From the NCBI RefSeq assembly GCF_033439725.1, contig NW_026944388.1, positions 2,046,001-2,110,000 on the forward strand: a DNA stretch of 64,000 bases, in the 5' to 3' direction. Shown in pieces: positions 1 through 12,392 of the stretch. The DNA is from Neurospora tetraspora. Taxonomy: Eukaryota > Ascomycota > Sordariomycetes > Sordariales > Sordariaceae. Within the stretch, counting starts at the first letter, position 1; the number at the start of each line of letters is the position of its first letter. The notes under the pieces are model-generated. The model searched no databases and had not been told where the DNA came from. It saw nothing but the letters and a program-made list of their open reading frames with translations. The translations under genes and the position numbers were made by a program.

Positions 1-1013
1 AACATCCCGCCAGTGTCGTGCTCTTGACCGAGTCATGTCCGACATACCCTATGCCCCACCGTTCTCAACCTTCCACTGTATTTCGCACTCATGGACCCTT
101 TGATCCTCTCAACTGGGAGAGCCAGTCAACCCCCTGGCTTCTACACTTTTATGATTGAGCATCCGAACCGCTTAAGGAAGTGTCACGATCATGGTTTGAG
201 TATAGTACCCAGGCTCACAAAGGACTGAGGGAGTAAACTCGGAGTTTGTGGCCAAGTGGTATTTGTTTTACCGAGTTTGTTTCGAGTTTGCGCCTTGAGG
301 GAACGAACCTCTTGCGGAACCATGTGTGTCTAACTGTCTATCAACCTGGTTCGCAGGCTATATTAGGAACGATAATTTTCACACTGGCCGTTCGTCTTTT
401 CACTTTCTGACTCGCCCATGCGTCTCAACTAGAAGGGCATGACTATATATCCTGGGTACTCCTTGCCAACACAGCAGAAGACGAGGTCGAATCCCGTCCA
501 AAGATATCTACCTAACCAAAAGGTCATCGAACTCCAAGTCACCGTGGGTTCCTTCGTACCATCCTCCATTCACACTCGTTCTCTCAGACCCGGATTCACA
601 TGCAAGACGTCGGCCTGGTGTCCGTCACCAAGCTTTTCTTAGATAAGCCTAAAAGGTTGTCAAGCCTCGGTGGTGACATGGCGTTACATTGTAGGCGGAC
701 GAGGCGGCCTTGGCAAGCTTGTGCTGGATGGAGTGTGGGGCCTGAATTGTTGAAACTTTCCGCTTTCGCTCTTTGGGTCCCCTTGCAGGGCAGTGCTTCC
801 TCCCTTGTGCAAATCATCAACTCGCTTCAATCATGAAGTAGCAGAGACAATCAACCCGCTATAACAGCCCAGCAATGTTGAAGAATTGCACGTTTTCAGC
901 CCTAACAGATTTTATGTTGACTTGGTTCGTCCGAAGTGTCTCAGCCCGGTGCAAGCGTGGCACGATAAAAGCCAAGAAACGTGCTGCAAAAGCTTGGTTC
1001 AAGAGACGGATCT
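1..1013. other. Intergenic, no gene seen
   Basis: I see no convincing coding region on either strand. The open frames are short, lack family motifs and lack matching splice signals. Base composition is normal for unique DNA in this window, so this is not RIP-mutated sequence. It ends at the direct repeat that marks the left edge of the transposon. Confidence 0.6.
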
Positions 1014-1023
1014 TACCTTAGCC

Positions 1024-1146
1024 GCAAACGGTAGCTGGGTAGACTCAAACTAGTCCCTGGATAGATTAAACCTACTTTTATCGCTGAGTAAGCCCAGCTG
1101 CCCAGCTAGCCGCCCAGCTTAGCCTAGCCTAGCCTAGCATACCGTA
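1024..1146 (+). repeat. Left terminal inverted repeat of the transposon
   Basis: It pairs with the reverse complement of 5125-5248 over about 120 bp. The outer part is GC-rich and carries runs of CCCAGC and AGCCT. Against the right arm it shows several C-to-T and G-to-A changes, including a CCA-to-CTA change typical of RIP. Confidence 0.8.
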
Positions 1147-4100
1147 TATAACGTATATATCGCTACCCAACTGCTACTACTATTGCGCTATCTATTAGTG
1201 ATAGTTAGTCTTATACAATTGAATGAAGCTATCACGAGACCTTACTTTGGTATTGAGCAACCGTTTATAGCGATTATCCCTCGTTTTTATTATTATTTAA
1301 TATAATATCTTCGACTTCGTAATATTTATTAATATACCGCCCGCCCGCCTTCTATACGTCGTATATTCGTTTAGTAAATTAGACTTCTAATTTAGCCGAC
1401 CAAAATAATTAGCATTAACAGGATTTAACTAGAATCGTTAATAAAATACCTTTAAATCCGAAAAGTCTATTTCGAATAATTATTCCCAATAGGAATACGA
1501 CCCCTATTACTGAAATCTAATCGTTATCAATCTACCGTCCCCATAAAGAGCGAATAAAAATACGGTTATTATAATCTCTTAACGAGTGCGCTACTATTAA
1601 ATAACGAATTCTCTCTCCTTCGCCTTTACTTTCGCCAATCCGACGACGAACGAAACCATTATTTATTTTGTCGGATTACAATAATAAGGTCATTACGTTC
1701 GATACTTTATAAGATACGCCGTATAATAAAATTTTATAATTTAATTATACAATAATATAAAGAGTAAAAAGAGGGGAAAAAAGCAATTCGTTATATATAT
1801 TAATTATTATTATATATACGGTGGTATTTATAAAGGTAATATCGGGTAAGGAATTTGAAATACTACCTTACGTCGATTTAATTATCTTTACTAAGTAAAA
1901 GTTATATTGAAAAAAAAAATTTAATAATTTATTAAAAAGATTAATAATAATTATAATTATAACGTTGATATTATTAATTTCGCTAGTAATATTATTTATT
2001 AATAATAAATCCGTTGTTATTATAAAGAGGCCGTTAATATTATTATCAAAAGGTTATTTAGTATCGTTAGAATAAACTTTCGTTAAATTGTTTATTATTT
2101 AAGCAGCACTTTGGATTATAAAATCGAAATAGAAAATATTATTTCTATTTAACGCGTTAACGGTAATAATTTAGTATTAGAATTACATAATTTTTAAATT
2201 CCTATTATTACTTAGGAGGTTTTAAATATTTAAAAGCGTATTCGTTGTATAAAGTACAGTCCTTATTCTTCGACGAAAATACTCTTCGACTTTTTAAAGT
2301 AGTATAAGAACGTATATGGTATTGAATATTTTATCAATTATAACCCGTTCTTTCCTAATAAATAAAAAGTAGCGTAAATATCCTAAATTTTCGATTAGTA
2401 TATAGGAATGTAGAAGAAGAACCCTTATATTTTACTAGTCGATGATATATATAAAGTATTATTACCCTTATTAACTCAACTACTTTTTAATTCAATTACT
2501 CTCTAACTTAACCACTCTTATAGGGTTTAATTAATTAACCCCTTTTTTTCTTTGTAAATTAACCGCTTTAACCTTCATTTTTTCAACGTTATTAGTATCA
2601 ATATATTTAATTATAATTTTAATATCGCCTTTAATCTTTCGAACGGGGAGAGGTAAAAAGACTTTAAATAGTAATTTAATTATTTAAAGAAACTCTAAGA
2701 AGATTACGAAATTCCCAACCCCGCAATGCTCATTACCAACTTCGATAGAGGGTTTAAAAAGGCCGCTATTGCTACCTACTTAGACGTACAATATTAATTT
2801 TATATATAGTACGGTATAAAGAATGTAAATTACTATATTAAGAAGGAGTAAGTATAACTTTTCCTTAATAGTAGTAATAGCAGTAATAATCTTACCCCTA
2901 ATATTAATTTATTAAATCTCTTACTAATTATCCGGAATTTAAATAGCTATAATCCTAATCTCCTATCGTATTAAGGCCCCGCGGCGGTTAATAATAATAA
3001 AGCTAATAATAATAATATTAACAAAAAGGACGAGCGTATTAACGATAATTTAGAGGAGGATAATTTAGAAGAGGTTAACAATACTACCACCGTTAACCGC
3101 TTTATTTAATAATTTAATAATAAATAAAAAATTTATTAAGTAATTAAGAATTAATAATTGAAGCCGTTATTCTATATAATCGTAATATATTAATTTTCAA
3201 TCCTATTTATTAATTTTATTTAAATATATACGAAGGCTTCTAAGCCGTTTAAAAGTAAGTAGTTTATACTAATAACAATAATTACTTTAAGCGGGTATAA
3301 TATTTAATAATATATAAATTTAAATAATAAATTCGTATATATTTAATAACCCCTATCTTTAACCCCCTTCTTTTCTATAATATATTATATACTTTTTTCG
3401 TTAATATCTTTTAACTCTCTTAGCCTACTTTTATAAATACTACTTCCCTTAAATTAATAAATTTAGGAATTATACCGTTTTAAAATATAAGGATTTCAAT
3501 ATTAAAGTAACTAATAAAATCTAATTTATATATAGAACTATTAAACGCCTCCTTAAGAACCGTATCTTCTCTTTAGATTAATTATACGAATATATACGCT
3601 TTACTTACCGCTTTTAAAGAGAAGTATTTAAATTACAATATACTATAGCAAAGTAATCGTATTTATATAAGTATAAAAGGGTAGGGATATTTAATAATTT
3701 AGTATTAAAAGTACGTAAAAATACTATTTTTTATTATTGCCCTCATAAATACAATTAGAAGTCTAGTTAATTAACCTCCCTTTTTTTTATTTTTTTATAT
3801 AAGTAGCGCTATATACCTTCAAACTTATATAATATTAATACTACTATGCTTATAACAATTAATTAAAAGACTTTTATTAAAACTTAAATACTAAATATAA
3901 AAACGTATTTATAGCCTAATATAACTTACCCTATGAATATTTTATATTGAGGTTATTACAAATAGTCCCGCTATCAATATTAATTATAAAGAATATAAAT
4001 ATATATTAATAATTAAAATTAAACGGCAATACTAAATTAACTGAAATTAAACGGCGTATTTACGCAATTTAAAACCCTATTACCTTACTTAACTGCTAAC

Positions 4101-5124
4101 GACGAATAATTATCCCCGATCTAAACCTTATTAATTATATACATAAAATATTAGAACGAAACTTTATAAACCGGGAAATTCTCGAACTACGTAGTCTCGA
4201 TAGTAATTAAAACTTTACTTAACCTATTACCGCCACGCCCGCTACTACCGTACCTATTAACCATAACCGGTATAATAACCGCTGTATACTCTTTTACAAC
4301 GAACCGCTCCGCCGGGTAATATAACAAAATACCTAGAGAGGGGGGAAGGCGCCAGCCTACTAAAAATAATTTCGGGCTAGAAGGGGGATTTAGTAATAAG
4401 CGAACTAAATTACGTAAAAGGATTTAAATAATATTATTATAAAAACTATAATACAATTTATATTAACGCTAACGCTTTCTCTAATACCCCTATGGTCGAT
4501 TCTAATTCATTTATATTCGCCTTTTTATTTTCCAATTCCCTTATAAAGAATTTTAGCGCCCTCCCTATTTCCCTATCCTTAAATTTAATACTAGCCGCCA
4601 AATAATTAGATATAGCCGCCTTATAACTATTTACTAGCTTATAGCAGCTCTAATTAACTTAATTATAGAATACTAGCTCCCGTTAGATAATTAATACTAA
4701 TACCCTAGTCCCAACCAAATTAAAATTTCCCTCCCCTTTTTAATTAATAGTAAAATAGTTCATAAGAATAAATTATATTAATAACGTAATATAATCGAAC
4801 TCTACTCCCTATAGTACCGCTTCTAATACTTCTAATATATTTATAAAGATATATAGGGGCTCTCTAATACTCTAAGTAATATTTACACGGCGGGTATCAA
4901 AATTAGGGTAGGCATGTACACTTTAGGCAGTAAATACAGCAAATACAGTATATGCAGCAATAGGGCCAATATAGAAGATAGCAGTATTATTAGCAACCAT
5001 AGTATTAATACCCTTAGTAGTAGACAATTAATTAGATTAATAACTCTAAATACCTTTACGTAAAAAATAACGACAACAACGTAGATCTGGCAATACGCGG
5101 GCATCGATTATATAACCTTAATTG

Positions 5125-5248
5125 TACGGTATACTAGGCTGGGCTGGGCTAGGCTGGGCGGCTAGCTGGGCGGCTGGGCTTACTCAGCGATCAAAGTGGG
5201 TTTAGTCTATCCAGGGACCAGTTTGAGTCTACCCAGCTACCGATTTCG
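5125..5248 (-). repeat. Right terminal inverted repeat of the transposon
   Basis: Mirror of 1024-1146. This arm is the better preserved one: it keeps C and G where the left arm has T and A. The AT-rich interior starts immediately inside it. Confidence 0.8.
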
Positions 5249-5258
5249 TACCTTAGCC

Positions 5259-6480
5259 CCTGGGTGAAAACTGGAACTTCCCCAGATTTTCTTCGATCCC
5301 GTCTGTCGTGCATCTCAGATCTATTACGTACGGCATTGACTCGCTTGCCACGGCGCTGGGACGGCGTGGGCGGTTAAATCTCATTTGGCTTCGTCAACGG
5401 CGAGATCAGCTCGAGATCAGTCAAAGTCTCCGGGCGCCATGACGTCAAGACGAAATGGACTACCTTGGTCGATGAAGGGACGGGAGCGAGCGACAAGCGC
5501 CGCTAGCTATTCTGAAGCTGGGATAGCTGAGCAAGTAAACTAAAGTCGAGGCTTATTTCCGCGTATCTTAATGTTTTCATTGCCTGTTGGAAATGTCATA
5601 CGCGGAATGGTAGTGGTAGATAAGACATGGTTGATCACTCAGCCTCCGGGCCCAATTGCCTGAAGAGGCATGGACCCAAGCATTCCCAGGCTAAACCATG
5701 AACAACGAACCCGCGAAACCGCCAGTTAAAAGCGAAAAAGGCCGACGGGATACATACTGCGTAATGAATCGAACCACAGATGTATGCACATGTAGGATTT
5801 ACCATGTCCCGTCTGAAGGGAGCAGCAGTTGGCAGGTGCAGTGGCAGAACTGAATTGAGTACAGGAGCGCTGATCACCAACACAGATGGACCCACAGACC
5901 CCAAGATGGGACTCCCTGCAAGCTTGCCGCCGTTGGTCCCGTCTTTTTCTCTGGTCCCATCGGGTTTAATGGAAACTCCGTACGTCCCTCGAGCGGAGGA
6001 TGAACACCATCGAGATGACCGTTCAAGTGAACCGGATGACGGGACTCGGGAGTGGGGATCACGACTTTTCTTTTGGAAAAAATACTACGGCCAAGTGGAC
6101 TTTTCCCATGAACCCTTGACATCTGACTGGGCCTCCCTCGTCGTCCGCTTAATGCTTACCTATAGACCCGACCCTCGCTCTTTTCTCTTCCTAGGCAGAC
6201 CCTCATAGACCTTGTCTTTTCTCTTTTATTTTCGTTTTTCATTTTTCACTAATACGCGGAACCCAATATATAAAACCGGCTGCACCACACAAACAATGCA
6301 GACTGTATCAGCCTAACTGGGACCACCCGATCACCTACCATCGCTACCTTCCACCATCTCTCGAGACCGTCACCCACGCACTTTTCACCTGACCGGAACA
6401 TCCGGACCAGCACCAAACTTTTTCTTCAGGACGGGACAAGTTAGCTGCGACCAAGTGTTTGGTTCTTGTGCAAGTCATCC
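5259..6480. other. Intergenic and leader of the LCAT-like gene
   Basis: No supported gene. The longest frames here are out-of-family and overlap each other on both strands. The 3' half is the promoter and probable 5' leader of the gene starting at 6481, with pyrimidine-rich tracts around 6180-6250. Confidence 0.55.
6267..6275 (+). promoter_or_regulatory. TATA box of the LCAT-like gene
   Basis: TATATAAAA lies 206 nt upstream of the ATG at 6481, preceded by a pyrimidine-rich stretch. It implies a leader of roughly 170-180 nt. Position and sequence are the only evidence. Confidence 0.45.
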
Positions 6481-9345
6481 ATGGCCAACATGAGCATGGG
6501 GCTAGGGACGTCTGGGGCGCCATTGGAAGCGGAAGCTGCCCCCGTCAGCGTCAATGGCGGCACAGCTCCCACTCCCACTCCTACTCAATCTCAATCCCCA
6601 TCTGGTCCATCTGCCTCAGCTTCAGCGGTACCCCTCAAGCTCGATCTTCCCGAGCCCCAGGTCTTACCCTCCGCCACCGCCGCACAGAATTCCGACGACA
6701 ATGAAGACGACCTCATCTACGACGACCAAGACGGTGCTCAGTCCTTCATGCAGCCCGCCATTAGCGCAAGAGCGACTCGTCTGACCTCGCCAAACACTCC
6801 GGCTGCTGAGAAGGCTGCTGCCATGGACTATCTTCCTAGTCTCTTCGATTTCCCGGATGACGGAGGCAGGGCTCAGTCTTCAGGAAAGGCATCTGGTGAT
6901 ATGAGCCCGAGGAAACCACAGAGACGTGGTCATTTCCGTCAGTCATCGCACTCGGGCCTTCCGGACCTTCCATCACCATGGCGGGCTGAGCCCAAGCAGA
7001 TGATTGTCGGCCAGCCACATGGCGCCAAGACATCCTCCATGTTCGGCGTGTTTGGGAATGAGACAAGGTCATCTCGTGCGGCTTCAGCCGGAGAGAATGC
7101 TTTCAAGAGATTGTCCAAGGCCCTTCCATCCATATCGATACCTACGCCGTCCTTCTTTTCGTCCGGCTCTTCTTCTCACAAGGATTCCACTTGGCCGTCA
7201 ATGCCCCATCTTCCAAAGGCAGCCACGATAGCTGGCATACGCTCTAACCGAGCCCAAACGGGGCCTTCCCTTACCACACCAGGAGCAGCCACGACTCAAG
7301 GTCTCGGCCGGTCATCATCTCTGAGAGCCTCGAGGCCTCCTACACTGCGTCACTCTACTTCTAATGATTCACTCTTATATCAGTCTTTAACGCGGGTTTC
7401 CTCGCTGGGCGATGATGAGCGTTTCACCGATGTTCGTGAGCAGGTCAACACCAGGATAAAAGCTATAATCGACAGCTTCGAGACCCCATTCAAACTTCCT
7501 CAACTACCAAAGAGTACGTCATTTACACGACTGATGGCCGTAAGCCGCGGGAGACTAACGGAGGCAGGTATCACATCACCATTGAAGAAGGTGGTTCCTT
7601 CGGCAAGTGACTCTCACGGTACAGATGGAACCCGCTCAGTGCCAGGGTCAAGCAGCCACCGGCCGTCACGGGAGGCTGTTCATCCTCTTGACGCGATTCT
7701 GGAGACTCTGACAGGAGACATTGTGGTCATGGGAGGATATCGAGGCTCTATTCTTCGGTCCGCTGAGCCCCCGTACCGACAACTGTGGGTTCCAGTCAAG
7801 GTAGGCTTGAATATCCGTAAAGTGAACATGGAGGTTGGCCTGGAGCCTGAGGACGAGGAAAACATGGAGAAGCACATCTTTGCCTCGGGCATGCTCCAGA
7901 ATATCGGACCGATAGACATTTCAAGAAAACTCTTCAGGAAGCTGAGGGAGTGCGAGAATGCCCGCAACGGCAAACTCAGAGTCCATGACTATGGCTATGA
8001 CTGGCGACTAAGCCCCCACCGTCTCTCGAAAAAGCTGAACGAATTCATCGAAAAGCTTCCATCCAACCAGCCTCACACACCACCCGAACAGAGAGGTGCC
8101 TGGGTCATTGCGCACAGTCTCGGCGGCGTCATCACCCGGCACGCCGTCAACCAGCGCCCGGATCTCTACGCAGGCGTCGTCTATGCTGGCGTCCCTCAGC
8201 GTTGTATTAACATCCTCGGCCCGCTGCGTAACGGTGACGCCGTCCTGCTCAACGAGAAGGTACTCACCGCACAGGTCAACTTTTCGCTCCGCACCACCTT
8301 TGTTTTCTTGCCCGAGGACGGCTTCTGCTTCATCGACAAGAACACCAAGGAAGAGTATCCAGTAGACTTCTACAACGTAGACGACTGGATCAAATACCGC
8401 CTTTCACCATGCGTCGGCGAACCTGCCCTGCCGCCTTTGAACCCGTCCAAGAGCACCGGCACCCTCGGCAGTCTTCTGAATCTATCCGACTCCTTCTCCA
8501 ATCTCTCCCCTATCCGCGGCCGCAGCAACAGCGGGAAGAACCGTACTAGCGAAGACAACAGCAACAACAACAACAGCAACAACAACAGCAAAATCACCAC
8601 CGCAAGCAACTACATCCACAACCACAACCCATTTTCCTCCTCCTCCTCACCCTCCAACCCCGTCTTCAAAGACCGCACCATCGCTCCCCAAATGGGTTCT
8701 TCCTCCACCGACAACAATAGCCCCTCGGAAAACCAACAACAACAACCAATCAACCGCACCCCCTCCTCCCACTCCCAAGCCCTGCGCTACCTCACCCGCA
8801 CCCTCGCCGAAACCAAACACTTCCGCTCCGAACTTTCCCACAACCCTTCCCACCAGCGACGCAACGCCTACCCTCCCTTAGCCGTGATCTACGCCAAGGA
8901 CATACCCACCGTGCACGCCGCGCGCGTGTCATGTCGGGACGCCATCGCCTGCACGGATTGCTACGACGACCTGGTTTTCGCCAGCGGCGATGGCGTCGTG
9001 CTGGCGCGCGAAAGCATGTTACCCGAGGGGTACGAGTTGGTGAGGGATGGGAGGGTTTGTACGGATCGCGGGCATGTGAGTATGTTGGGGGATTTGGGGG
9101 CGGTGGGGAGGGCGTTGGAGGCTGTGGTCAGGGGACGGAGGAAGGGGATTGGAAGGGGGTGGTCCGTGGATGGGGATGGGGAGGAGGTTGTGGAGGCGGG
9201 GGAGAGGGCGTTGGAGAGGGCGGAGGCGGAGGCGGAGACGTTGGGTGAAGGTGAGGGAGAGGGGAGGAATGGGAGTGGGAGTGGGAGTGGGGTTGGGTTG
9301 CAAAGGACGGAGCAGCAGGCGACGGTAGAGGAGGGGAGGGATTAG
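6481..9345 (+). CDS. LCAT-like alpha/beta-hydrolase (acyltransferase or lipase), 954 aa
   Basis: A single exon of 954 codons. The first ~400 residues are Ser/Pro-rich and disordered. An alpha/beta-hydrolase domain follows from about residue 415, starting with a GGYRGS motif. It carries the LCAT-type YDWRLSP motif near 506, the nucleophile elbow AHSLGG (Ser about 546) and a C-terminal GHVSML with the likely catalytic His at 865. An Asn/Ser low-complexity insert (about residues 690-710) splits the domain, and the tail is Gly/Glu-rich. The family transfers or hydrolyses fatty acyl esters of sterols or phospholipids; the substrate here is unknown. I chose the ATG at 6481 because the few codons upstream in frame offer no other ATG. 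No signal peptide or membrane helix is evident, so an intracellular or lipid-droplet role is inference. Confidence 0.8.
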   Translation: MANMSMGLGTSGAPLEAEAAPVSVNGGTAPTPTPTQSQSPSGPSASASAVPLKLDLPEPQVLPSATAAQNSDDNEDDLIYDDQDGAQSFMQPAISARATRLTSPNTPAAEKAAAMDYLPSLFDFPDDGGRAQSSGKASGDMSPRKPQRRGHFRQSSHSGLPDLPSPWRAEPKQMIVGQPHGAKTSSMFGVFGNETRSSRAASAGENAFKRLSKALPSISIPTPSFFSSGSSSHKDSTWPSMPHLPKAATIAGIRSNRAQTGPSLTTPGAATTQGLGRSSSLRASRPPTLRHSTSNDSLLYQSLTRVSSLGDDERFTDVREQVNTRIKAIIDSFETPFKLPQLPKSTSFTRLMAVSRGRLTEAGITSPLKKVVPSASDSHGTDGTRSVPGSSSHRPSREAVHPLDAILETLTGDIVVMGGYRGSILRSAEPPYRQLWVPVKVGLNIRKVNMEVGLEPEDEENMEKHIFASGMLQNIGPIDISRKLFRKLRECENARNGKLRVHDYGYDWRLSPHRLSKKLNEFIEKLPSNQPHTPPEQRGAWVIAHSLGGVITRHAVNQRPDLYAGVVYAGVPQRCINILGPLRNGDAVLLNEKVLTAQVNFSLRTTFVFLPEDGFCFIDKNTKEEYPVDFYNVDDWIKYRLSPCVGEPALPPLNPSKSTGTLGSLLNLSDSFSNLSPIRGRSNSGKNRTSEDNSNNNNSNNNSKITTASNYIHNHNPFSSSSSPSNPVFKDRTIAPQMGSSSTDNNSPSENQQQQPINRTPSSHSQALRYLTRTLAETKHFRSELSHNPSHQRRNAYPPLAVIYAKDIPTVHAARVSCRDAIACTDCYDDLVFASGDGVVLARESMLPEGYELVRDGRVCTDRGHVSMLGDLGAVGRALEAVVRGRRKGIGRGWSVDGDGEEVVEAGERALERAEAEAETLGEGEGEGRNGSGSGSGVGLQRTEQQATVEEGRD

Positions 9346-10927
9346 GAGTCCCAGTCCCAGTCCCAATCGCTCTCGGTGAAGAGGAGGTGGATGCCGCCGT
9401 CAAAGGGGAAAGAAACTCGCAAGACTCGGGTAGGAAGTTGGTGGTGGGAAGGGGAAGTGTCAAGAGCAGGGAGAGAAAGGGATATGGAGAGGAGAAGGAA
9501 GAGTTGGATTCGTTGAGTTGAGTTGAGATACCCCGGAATGAAGAACGATGAGTGACGTGAAGGACTTGCATGAGAACGGTATGACTGAATGGTACAGAGG
9601 CATGGGCGGTGTTGGTTGGGTTGGTCGTTGCGAAAACGGTCAGGCGTTATGAAGGGTCTTGTTTTTGTGGTTTTTGGATACAGAAGAAGAAGAGCATTAC
9701 CTTAGATATACCATCTAGACGGCATTGACGATATCATGAGCATAGAGGCAAAGTAGAAAGATAGAAGACGAGAGCTTACATACATACCTTACTTCTGATA
9801 TAAGCAAGCGCCTTTGTTGTCCAACTGGATAGAATGGACTGACTGAAGGGTAGATAAAATATCGTCAACGTTATTTATGCGTCACATATAGACTACCTCT
9901 AGAGAGGGTTTTATCGTCTTCGCCGGGGACCGGTGGGAGTGATTGACGTATGGCCTTCATGGCTAGGATCCATTCATGATAAGGAACCTCGTGTTTGGTA
10001 CCTTTCTCCCCCCTTTCTTCCCGTCCCTTTCTCTTTTTCCAACTGTGAGGTATGGGGTTGAACTGAACAGTTCTTCATAGGTTGTACCTAGCCAGCCAGC
10101 CAGCGGGTTCTGCGAAACGAAACCTCTCAATCTCACAATGCCAGTTCGATTTGACTACTTGTATGACAACGAACAAAGTTGAGCCACGATTCTTACGGAT
10201 CTGCTCAGTGTTGGACTGTTAGAAGTTTCAGAAGCCGCCGTTGATAGAAGCCGCGTCCTAAAATATTGCTTGGCCGAATTTGTGATATGGGGTTCTTCAG
10301 CGATATTTCTGTCTTTCAGTCGCATCATCATCAGTAGGTATGGACAAATGTGTTCTTTCTCTTTTTCGAATGCTCCAGGTGGAAAGTGAGCTCTTGATTC
10401 ATGCAAAAAGACAACTACCAATGGTAAAATGATCGATGTCGATGCAGGATGTGGAGTATAATGTTTGAGAGATGACGTTTTTTGTCGCTCAATGTAGTTG
10501 AGTGTAACGTAACTGTTCTGGAACGTGAATGTGTTTACTTGTAGAGAGGTATTTGCAGACCACATATCTATCATACCAACCCTATCTCCTACTGTAGCCA
10601 TGGACACCGACTCGAAATAACATAGAACGCTTAGCGGTTTAGTATTTGATAGTGTCCAACTACAATACTGCACTTGTAGGTACTTTTGACTGTCAGATTC
10701 GATTCAACCTGCAACTACACCTGAAGACAGAACACAAAACCCAAACGTACTCTAGCTACAACGCCATGCAAAAAACAATCCAACGAACTTCCACGGGCAG
10801 CCAGACCCATTTCTTATTTACAACGAGGGCCAGAGAAGTCTCTAGTCTCCTTAGACATTTTCCTCCTTCCACCTTCGTCCTCTTCTCACCCCGCTCTCTT
10901 CGGTAATCCTCATATATGTTACCCCCT
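9346..10927. other. Intergenic between convergent genes
   Basis: It separates the 3' ends of the LCAT-like gene (+) and the cargo lectin gene (-). Frames on both strands (up to 172 codons, 10155-10673 minus) have no recognisable domain, signal peptide or splice-supported extension. I see no RNA gene or repeat. Confidence 0.55.
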
Positions 10928-11543
10928 TCACAAATACTTCTTGGGCCCACCAGCCTTCCTCCTCTTGTAGAAAAAGTACGCACCCGCCAACACCACCTGG
11001 CTCCCCACAATCGCCACATACAGCTTCGTATGGCCCGGCGCGGCATGCTTGACCACATGACCCGCCAAATCCTCATGCTTATCGGTAACATGGTACTTGA
11101 TGCTGTGCTCGCTCTCCTTGAGGCGGGCCGTCAGCTCGGAGCGCATGCTGCGCACCTCGCGCTCCAGGTTCTCGAGCTTGTTCTCGACGCTGGCGAACCG
11201 GTCCAGCTTGGTCAGGAGGCCCTTCATCTCGCCCAGCATAACGGACACTTCCTGGTGGTTTTGGTCGGCGATGCCGCCGTACTGGGCCACGGACCGGAAG
11301 ATGGACGACAGGTGGTGGTTCATGGACTGGATGCGCGTGTGCAGGTCCTCGAACTGCGCCTTGGACGCTGTGATGCTGTTGGCCTCGACGTCCGGGATCG
11401 CGTTGTCGTACGGGTCCGGGATGGCGGCCTGGCCGGACCGGCCGAAGCTCATGTAGGGCCGCTTCTGGCCGTTTTCGTCGTGCGTCGTGCCGCCGAGGGG
11501 CTTCTGGTTCTCGCCGGGTTGCTGTTGGTACTGCTGTTGCTGC

Positions 11544-11581
<38 letters not shown>

Positions 11582-12392
11582 TTGCTGTTGCTGGTTGGGA
11601 ACGGCACCAATGTCGTCCTCGGACAAAACGACGACCTTGAAGACTTCGAACGAGTCGGGGGTCTCGGCCGAGGCGGCGGAAAGACCAAAGTTGTAGCCGG
11701 TGGGGATGTGGATCTTGTCGCTCTCGAAGCACAGGCGGCCGTCGACTTCAACCTTGAAGTTCTGCGAGTTATGGCGCAGCTTGATTTGCGAAGGGCGGCC
11801 CAAGTTGCGGTAGGCGAACCAGCAGTGGCCGAAAGCGAGGTTGTCGACGTTGGTGCGCATGCTGTAGTCGAGAGTGCCGTCGTTGAGGAAACCCCTGATC
11901 ATGCCAGCCGATCCGCCGTGCTGGTTGACAACGAGCACTAGACCCTCGAACTTGCCGACCGTATAGATGCTCTGCGATCCGATGTTGCGGGCGCCATCCT
12001 TGGCAAGCCAGATGTTGAGGAGGCCGCTGCCTCGTTCGGGGCCATTGACGCGGAAGTCGATGTCTGTCGTCCAGGCTGTGTACTCGAGCGGCTTGTCGGC
12101 CCAGACAGCACCGCGCTGGTTACCGGGCGCGGGAGGGGTCAGAATGACCTTGTTGGAGAGCAATTCGGGCACATTGGGATTGCCCTGCATGGAGTAATGT
12201 GGAATGGTGTTGCGGCCATCGGGGTTTATCCTGAGGTGGGGAAGAGGAGGCAGCTGTTAGTTGATGTGCGCCGGCAGTGTGCAGTTGACGTTGAACGTAC
12301 CTTGTGCCAAATCCGAAACTGAGATCATTGACAAGGTACTGGGCAGCCTCAGCGACGCCGCCGAGGGCGACAATGCCCGCCAACAAGCGCAT
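10928..12392 (-). CDS. ERGIC-53/Emp47-type L-type lectin cargo receptor, 464 aa
   Basis: Exons 12392-12301 and 12230-10928. The intron (12300-12231) runs from GTACGT to CAG with the branch point ACTAAC, and splicing joins GFGT to RINPDG. Residues 1-16 are a signal peptide. The L-type lectin domain (to about residue 240) keeps the features of glycoprotein cargo receptors that cycle between ER and Golgi. A run of about 21 glutamines follows, then a helical, probably coiled-coil stalk, one membrane helix near the C-terminus and the tail KKYL. That tail fits the KKXX dilysine signal for COPI retrieval to the ER. It is divergent from ALG8, with about 950 bp of shared promoter DNA. The family is clear; orthology to Emp46 versus Emp47 is not resolved. 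Confidence 0.92.
11531..11593 (-). repeat. CAG/CAA tract encoding about 21 glutamines
   Basis: Uninterrupted CAG/CAA codons on the minus strand, with three more glutamines after one Tyr. It sits between the lectin domain and the stalk of the cargo receptor. Mixed CAG and CAA codons make it less prone to slippage than a pure repeat. Confidence 0.95.

Larger units (their letters stand above)
1014..5258. mobile_element. RIP-degraded DNA transposon, probably Mutator-like (MULE)
   Basis: The block is bounded by an identical 10-bp direct repeat, TACCTTAGCC, at 1014-1023 and 5249-5258. Just inside it are inverted repeats of about 120 bp (1024-1146 and 5125-5248), sharing for example GGTAGCTGGGTAGACTCAAA. 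The interior is extremely AT-rich with stops in every frame, as expected of Neurospora-type RIP. Differences between the two arms are almost all C/T or G/A transitions. Long TIRs with a 9-10 bp target duplication are typical of Mutator-like elements; hAT (8 bp) is the main alternative. No transposase domain can be read, so the family is inferred from structure. The element is dead. Confidence 0.75.

Noticed and set aside
4883-5104. 73-codon minus-strand frame in the RIP region
   Set aside because: Leu/Ile-rich chance frame in AT-rich DNA with a TIR at its edge; it shows no transposase motif.
7551-7578. Small intron inside the LCAT-like gene
   Set aside because: GTAAGC and ACTAAC-like signals occur within 28 nt, too short to splice, and the frame reads through.
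10916-11941. 341-codon plus-strand frame opposite the cargo lectin
   Set aside because: It is antisense to a clear lectin gene and its Leu run is just the complement of the polyQ codons.
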